A stretch of DNA of 64,000 nt from Trichodelitschia bisporula (Eukaryota; Ascomycota; Dothideomycetes; Phaeotrichales; Phaeotrichaceae): positions 720,211-784,210 of the forward strand of contig ML996691.1 in assembly GCA_010356995.1 (NCBI GenBank), in the 5' to 3' direction. Shown here piece by piece: positions 59,616 to 64,000 of the stretch; the first letter of the stretch is position 1; each line of letters opens with the position of its first letter. Made by a program: the position numbers and the translations under genes. The notes under the pieces are model-generated. The model saw only the letters and a program-made list of their open reading frames with translations. It made no database searches and was not told the origin of the DNA.

Positions 59616-59931
59616 CTTCGCGGAATGTTGGTGATGTTGAGGCTACGGGGTGGTAAATAGTGGTTGGTGAACACTTGTCGTCACGAGCAAAAGCCTCGTC
59701 GCGTGGGTGTGGCGTGAATGACGCGTGGTTATTGGTCAGATACCTCCGCACAAAGTGCTGAGAAGTGTGGCTGATCTTGCATGGGTTCAAACGGCGCCAT
59801 TCACCCACTCCAACCGCTCCATCGCAGACCTCTAAACAAACCCCCATCGTGCTCATCGATCTCTGCCCACGACCTTTCTCCATATATTCTCCACTACCAC
59901 CGCTCCCCAGTCTCTAATCGCACACTCAACC
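59616..59931. promoter_or_regulatory. Divergent promoter between dpb2 and the NASP gene, with ACGCGT and CCAAT boxes
   Basis: A 316-bp gap. ACGCGT (MCB-type core) is at 59721-59726, and an inverted CCAAT box (ATTGG) follows at 59731-59735, close to the middle of the gap. Directly upstream of the dpb2 start, cttcgcggaa (about 59617-59627) resembles an E2F/MBF half-site. Both genes serve S phase, so a G1/S regulator is a sensible expectation. Confidence 0.55.
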
Positions 59932-61415
59932 ATGGCGGAAGAAACGCCCAAATCCCCCTCTCTAGTCCCCTCGGAAATCATGGAAGCCGCCGACGTTGAC
60001 AACGCCTCAAAATCCAGTTCGAAATTCGATCAGATCGTCCACGCCGCAAACATGCAGTACGCGCTGAAAAAGTACTCCGAAGCCGCTGACCTGTACTCCA
60101 CCGCGACGGTGCTGCAAGCTGAGACCAACGGCGAGATGGATCCAGCTAACGCCGACCTGCTCTACCTCTACGGCCGCTGCCTGTACAAAGTCGCTGTTGC
60201 CAAGAGTGACGTGCTCGGTGGCCCCGCTGCGACCGAGAGCAAGAAGAAAGAGGACATTGAGGCCGCAGCCGGCGCGTCGGCCGCTGCAGCGGCGCCCGAT
60301 GTCGCCAAGCAGCCCTTCTTTGAGTTCACAGGCGACGAGAACTGGGACACGGAGAGTGACGAGGAAGACAAAGGTGACGATGGCGATAAAGGCGAGGAAG
60401 AGCAAGAAGACGATCTAGGCAGCGCCTTCGAGGTCCTCGAGCTCGCGCGCGTACTGTTCGAAAAGCAGCTCAAACAGCTCGCCGACACCCCCATCGACGA
60501 ATCCAAGGGCCCTATTGACGTATCGAATGGAACCACCGACACCGACAAGAAGGGTAAAGGCAAATCCGTGGCTGCACCCTCACACGAACTTAAGCGCATC
60601 AAGACGAGCCTAGCCGACGTGCGCGACCTGCTGGCCGAGATCGGACTGGAGAACGAGCGGTTTTCCGACGCGGTTGTCGACGCCCAGGCTGCACTCGAGC
60701 TGAAGTTGCAGCTGAACCCGCCAGAGTCGGCCCTCATCGCCGAGGCGCACTACAAGGTCTCGCTTGCGCTGGAGTTTGCTTCCGTGAACGTGACGCGTGA
60801 GAAGGAGGGCACCGAGGCGGTCGTCAGCGAAGACGTCGACACCGAGATGCGCGCCGAGTCAGCGCGGCACATGGAGCTCGCGCTGGAGAGTTGTCGGCTG
60901 CGGCTGGAGAAGGAAGAGCGCGAGTTCAAGGAGCTGGGGGATAAGAGCAAGGTAACGAAGGATGACATCCTCGAGATGAAGGAGGTCATCGAGGACATGG
61001 AGCTGCGGGTAAGACGCCTCCCCATTTTCCCCCTCAATTGGGCGTCACCGATAATGGCTAACACGCGCAGCTCGCTGACCTCCACGCGCCCCCTGTCAAA
61101 GTCGCCGACATCAACAACCCGGCCTCATCCGCCGACTCCGCTGTCCCGGCTGACATCACGGAGCTGTTCAAACGCGCGCTCGCCGGCGCCGCGGCTCCCG
61201 CGCCCGCGTCCGCCGTAGACGATGCCAAGCCTGCGACTGACCTGACCGGGCTGGTGCGCAAGAAGGGCAAGCCGGCTGCTAAAGACGGGGAGAAGCTTGC
61301 GGTTCCGAAGGAGGGAGGAAGCTCCGCACCGCGCGCGGCTAGCGAGAAGCGGAAGCTGGACTATGTAGAGGAGAAGGATGAGACTGAGGGCAAGGGCAAG
61401 AAGGCGCGGCATTAG
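59932..61415 (+). CDS. NASP/Sim3/Hif1-type histone chaperone (SHNi-TPR)
   Basis: Exons are 59932-61008 and 61071-61415, with a 62-bp intron (gtaaga...gcgcag) joining MELR to LADLH. The product is 473 residues. The first TPR (about residues 33-100) carries DQIVHAANMQYALKKYSEAA and LYGRCLYKVAVAKSDVLGG. A strongly acidic insert of D, E and G (about 135-165) interrupts the next repeat, as is typical of the SHNi-TPR family. TPRs follow at about 165-310. A coiled segment rich in E, K and R comes next. The C-terminus ends with two basic clusters (SEKRKLDY, KGKKARH), likely nuclear localisation signals. Relatives bind H3-H4 or CENP-A and deliver them to chromatin. It shares a promoter with dpb2. Confidence 0.9.
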
Positions 61416-62317
61416 GAGTTTCTGCCGCCACGGATGTCTCTTTGTTGTGTGCGGTTCTTTTGGCGTTCGGGTGTCGGCTGTATTTTGTCTGAATAGCTCT
61501 TCTTTTCCCGGAGTGGACTGATCCCGGGCGGAGAGCTGGGGTGTACATTATTTGGCGCTGCGGTGATGTTCTTTTGGGATTTGACGGCAGCAAGGCGAGG
61601 CGAGGCAGGACAGGCGGGCAGTCCAGGACGCGATAATTGAGATCATGCAGCAGAATCATGATGCGCGTGAGGCTGTGGCGCCTTCGTATCTTACCCGATT
61701 CGCACCGCTGTGCACCCAATAACACACCGGTTAAGTCACGAACGCATGAACGGAATATCTGAAAAGGAAACACGATTGTATGTCCCATAGACGCAGAGAT
61801 CGGGACCGAGTTCTGTGGAAGACAATGTACCGGTACATTGCGATGCTTTTTTTTTGCATGATTTTTTGTCTTCTTTTCTGCGGGGTCTAGAGGTGCATGC
61901 CGAGGGGAGGATGGTATATACCGCGCGCTGTATCCTATGTATAAACAGCTCAACCCCACTACGTACTTCGACTAATGCACCAGAGAAAAGAGCAATGGTC
62001 TCGGGCCGGACGGGACGTTTTGTTTTTGCTCTTGGCCATGCTCAAGTGGAGCTCGGTAACCGGCTCGTCTGCTGGGTGCTGATGCAGGCGGTGTGAAGGG
62101 GCTGCATCGCGAGGGAGGCCGGGCGGATTGCCAGATCATGCTCGTACCTACTCAGGCCCACAGAAGGTAGATGGCGCGATCGTCAGGAGATTTTGGGTGC
62201 AGAATGCGCAGCATGCAGTGCAGGTGTTGCTTGCGGTGCCTGCATGATAACGTGGTGTTTGTTGGTGGTGGAGATTGATATGTGGGCAAGACGCGTCGCC
62301 TTGCGATTGACGTCCAT

Positions 62318-62419
62318 TATCGACAAGCAAATCGACAAGCGCAATCGACAAGCACAGGTTTGCTAATCGACAAGCAGTCTATCTGCAATCGACAACCGGC
62401 TTCTCCGCAATTGACAAGC
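62318..62419 (+). repeat. Array of six ATCGACAAGC-type units, last four at exact 22-bp spacing
   Basis: Units start at 62318, 62330, 62343, 62365, 62387 and 62409. The consensus is aatcgacaagc; the first, fifth and sixth units each differ by one base. The spacings are 12, 13, 22, 22 and 22 bp, and the spacers between the last four are unrelated. This is not a simple satellite. Confidence 0.85.
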
Positions 62420-63281
62420 CCATCTATCGATATTGATTGCACGTGCGGGGACGGGTCCGGCCCGCATCACGGGTTAGGCGGGCGATATACGTAGATGGCT
62501 ACGTGTCTACTCCACGCAGCGATGCCGTGCTACAATCTCGCTCTCGCCTCCTCGGCCAGAGTCCGCAAAGTTTGACACGTCAGCCGGATCGGACACGCCT
62601 TTCTCAGGCCTCGTTTTGGGGTGTCTTTGTTAGGATATGCAGCTGCTGCGATTTGGGGGCAGTGCAAAGGCCAAATGCAGAGACAGCCTCGCCGTCGCCG
62701 GTTGTCTTCGCGATGCAAGATGAAATGCGGGTCCTAGGGGGTGCGGGCAACGCAGGATTAAGGGATGGTGGTTGTGAGGATGCTATGTTGGAGAAGTAGG
62801 GCGTGGAATAGAGAGGACACTAAGCACGATGCACTGCTATGGCCGTGGACGAGCTGCGCTAGATATGCGCGCGACAGACGCAGCCAGAGGGGGTGGGAAA
62901 TTAAACGCGCGGAATTGGGCAATGCGGGCAAGAATTCGAGCTTTCTAATTGGGGGAGGCATATCTTTTTCTTGCTTTGATGCGGGCAATTATCGATTGCG
63001 ATTCAGATGCTTTTCCTGTGCGGCTGTTGACGCTGGTGGACCTGGGGCGGGGTGTCCGTGTGTATGTGTGGAGTTGGTGCCCGATAGTCGATTGCGGCGA
63101 GCGGAAGGCGGGATGGACCAGGGACCGTGAAGTAGAGAAAGTCTGTGAGAGCAGTGAGATGGGAGGGGAAGCTGCGGGGGAGGAGGGGAATGAGGAAGGT
63201 GAGTGGAGCGGAGTGGGGTATTGTGACTGTTGTGTGTGTGGCGAGAGAGACAGAGAGGGGCAAGATGTAAACAAATGAACA

Positions 63282-63317
63282 CAACAAACAATGCAACAAA
63301 CAATGCAACAAACAACA
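63282..63317. repeat. 12-bp tandem repeat CAACAAACAATG
   Basis: Two perfect copies and a third diverging copy run into a CAA-rich tail. Confidence 0.8.
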
Positions 63318-63485
63318 ACAACAACAGGCAGTCACTTCTTCTTCAGTCCTGAGGAGAAGACGATACAAGAGAAGATCAGGCAGACGTAAGCAGTGGCAGG
63401 CGCACGCGTCATTAATTCACTGTCATCCATCCATCATCTGCGTCATTGATCGACCTGCCACCCGTTCAGCTTCAGGCGCGACTCT

Positions 63486-63521
63486 GAAGCTCAGTTGAGA
63501 GCAGAAGCTCAGTTGAGAGCA
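63486..63521. repeat. Perfect 18-bp tandem duplication
   Basis: The unit gaagctcagttgagagca occurs twice back to back without mismatch, in a gene-free region. Confidence 0.9.
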
Positions 63522-63593
63522 AGCGCTACCCAAGTGTTTGTCGCACAACCGGGGAGAGAAGGAGCCGTTCGAGGCTCCGCCCGTTGCTCTTTG

Positions 63594-63634
63594 CCCTCCC
63601 CTCCCCTCCCCTCCCCTCCCCTCCCCTCCCCTCT
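63594..63634. repeat. CTCCC pentanucleotide repeat, G-rich on the minus strand
   Basis: Seven CTCCC units stand in a row with C-rich ends. The minus strand reads as repeated GGGAG, with more than four G-runs of at least three, which fits a G-quadruplex-forming sequence. Confidence 0.85.
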
Positions 63635-64000
63635 AACAAACGGGAAGGAGCTCCCTAATCACCGAGCTGCTTCCTCGAGACAAGCCCCCCCAGTAATCCA
63701 ACCCTCTCTTTTTTGCTCCAGACCTTCCCCTTTTAGGCTTAACTCCTCCACCGAGACCACAAGCCGGTGGCTCACGGACCATCGGCGTCTTCTTCTATTC
63801 CTCTCTCGTTCATCTCTTGCTCGCGTCACCCTCCCAGACACCCCCCCCTCCTCCCCCATCTCTACAAACACCACATCTACCCACTCTCTTCTCAAAAACC
63901 TTCACTCTCTTCTCGCGCGCGAAACTCATTTCGTCAACCCTACAACAAATTCACCCAGCCCTCCCCCCCCCCCGAAGCTCAACCTGAAAAGCCCGGTACC

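Larger units (their letters stand above)
61416..64000. other. Gene-free right end with several short repeats
   Basis: About 2.6 kb without a supportable gene. Open frames here are short and compositionally biased. It holds a spaced ATCGACAAGC array (62318-62419), a 12-bp CAACAAACAATG tandem (63282-63317), an 18-bp perfect tandem duplication (63486-63521), a CTCCC repeat (63594-63634) and a C-run near 63963-63974. From about 63660 the sequence is pyrimidine-rich on the plus strand, which suggests the promoter or leader of a plus-strand gene beyond the window. Confidence 0.5.

Noticed and set aside
62318-62419. CRISPR-like reading of the ATCGACAAGC array
   Set aside because: The units are only 11 bp, the spacing is irregular at one end, and the genome is eukaryotic.
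1-64000. Transposons, virus-like elements, tRNA genes or CRISPR arrays
   Set aside because: I looked for reverse-transcriptase and transposase motifs, long terminal repeats, tRNA-like B boxes and regular repeat-spacer arrays, and saw none that I could support.

Overview
This window is nuclear DNA of a filamentous ascomycete (Pezizomycotina). The signs are many short spliceosomal introns (about 42-62 bp, with a few longer ones), CT-rich stretches before start codons, and proteins such as RPA190, Ltn1, Rad3/XPD, Dpb2, Utp20 and complex I subunits whose sequences look like those of moulds rather than yeasts. The class (Dothideomycetes, Eurotiomycetes, Lecanoromycetes) cannot be fixed from sequence reading alone. 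I support 18 protein-coding genes. I recognised no tRNA, rRNA, CRISPR array, transposon or virus-like element.

Layout. 1-9.2 kb: a Drn1/CWF19L1 gene (minus, cut by the left edge) lies head-to-head with the giant ribosome-biogenesis gene UTP20. 9.2-13 kb: the mitochondrial Hsp70-escort protein Zim17 (minus) lies head-to-head with cullin-3. 13-16 kb is a 3.1 kb gene-free stretch rich in GTACGG-type motifs. 16-23.5 kb: four genes on the plus strand, namely a secreted GH128-type glycoside hydrolase, the 24 kDa [2Fe-2S] subunit of complex I, an unrecognised secreted protein and a secreted FAD oxidase. 23.6-27.1 kb: mitoribosomal protein bS18m (minus) lies head-to-head with a mitochondrial PPR protein. 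27.3-41.1 kb: RPA190 and LTN1 (both minus), then RAD3/XPD (plus) head-to-head with LTN1. 41.4-45.7 kb: a PXA-PX-nexin-C protein (minus) lies head-to-head with a zinc-finger/ankyrin-like orphan. 47.6-49.7 kb: a single-pass membrane protein with a cytoplasmic SH3 domain. 51.2-57.3 kb: a secreted 1972-residue protein that joins a PQQ-type beta-propeller, Ig-like (ASH-type) modules and eight WSC domains. 57.4-61.4 kb: DPB2 (minus) lies head-to-head with the histone chaperone NASP/Sim3. 61.4-64 kb is gene-free and carries a short array of ATCGACAAGC units, a CTCCC repeat and other simple repeats. The right edge looks like the CT-rich 5' region of a gene beyond the window.

Most of the genes are housekeeping genes, and many are arranged as divergent pairs that share a short promoter. 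Several pairs are functionally coherent: two mitochondrial gene-expression factors (bS18m/PPR), two replication/chromatin factors (Dpb2/NASP, with an ACGCGT box between them) and two RNA-processing factors (Drn1/Utp20). The less conserved part is made of secreted proteins: the GH128 enzyme, the orphan secreted protein, the FAD oxidase and above all the PQQ-ASH-WSC protein, which is the most unusual architecture in the window. I did not find a clear new multi-gene system such as a biosynthetic cluster or a defence island. Exon boundaries below were worked out by hand from splice consensus and reading-frame continuity.
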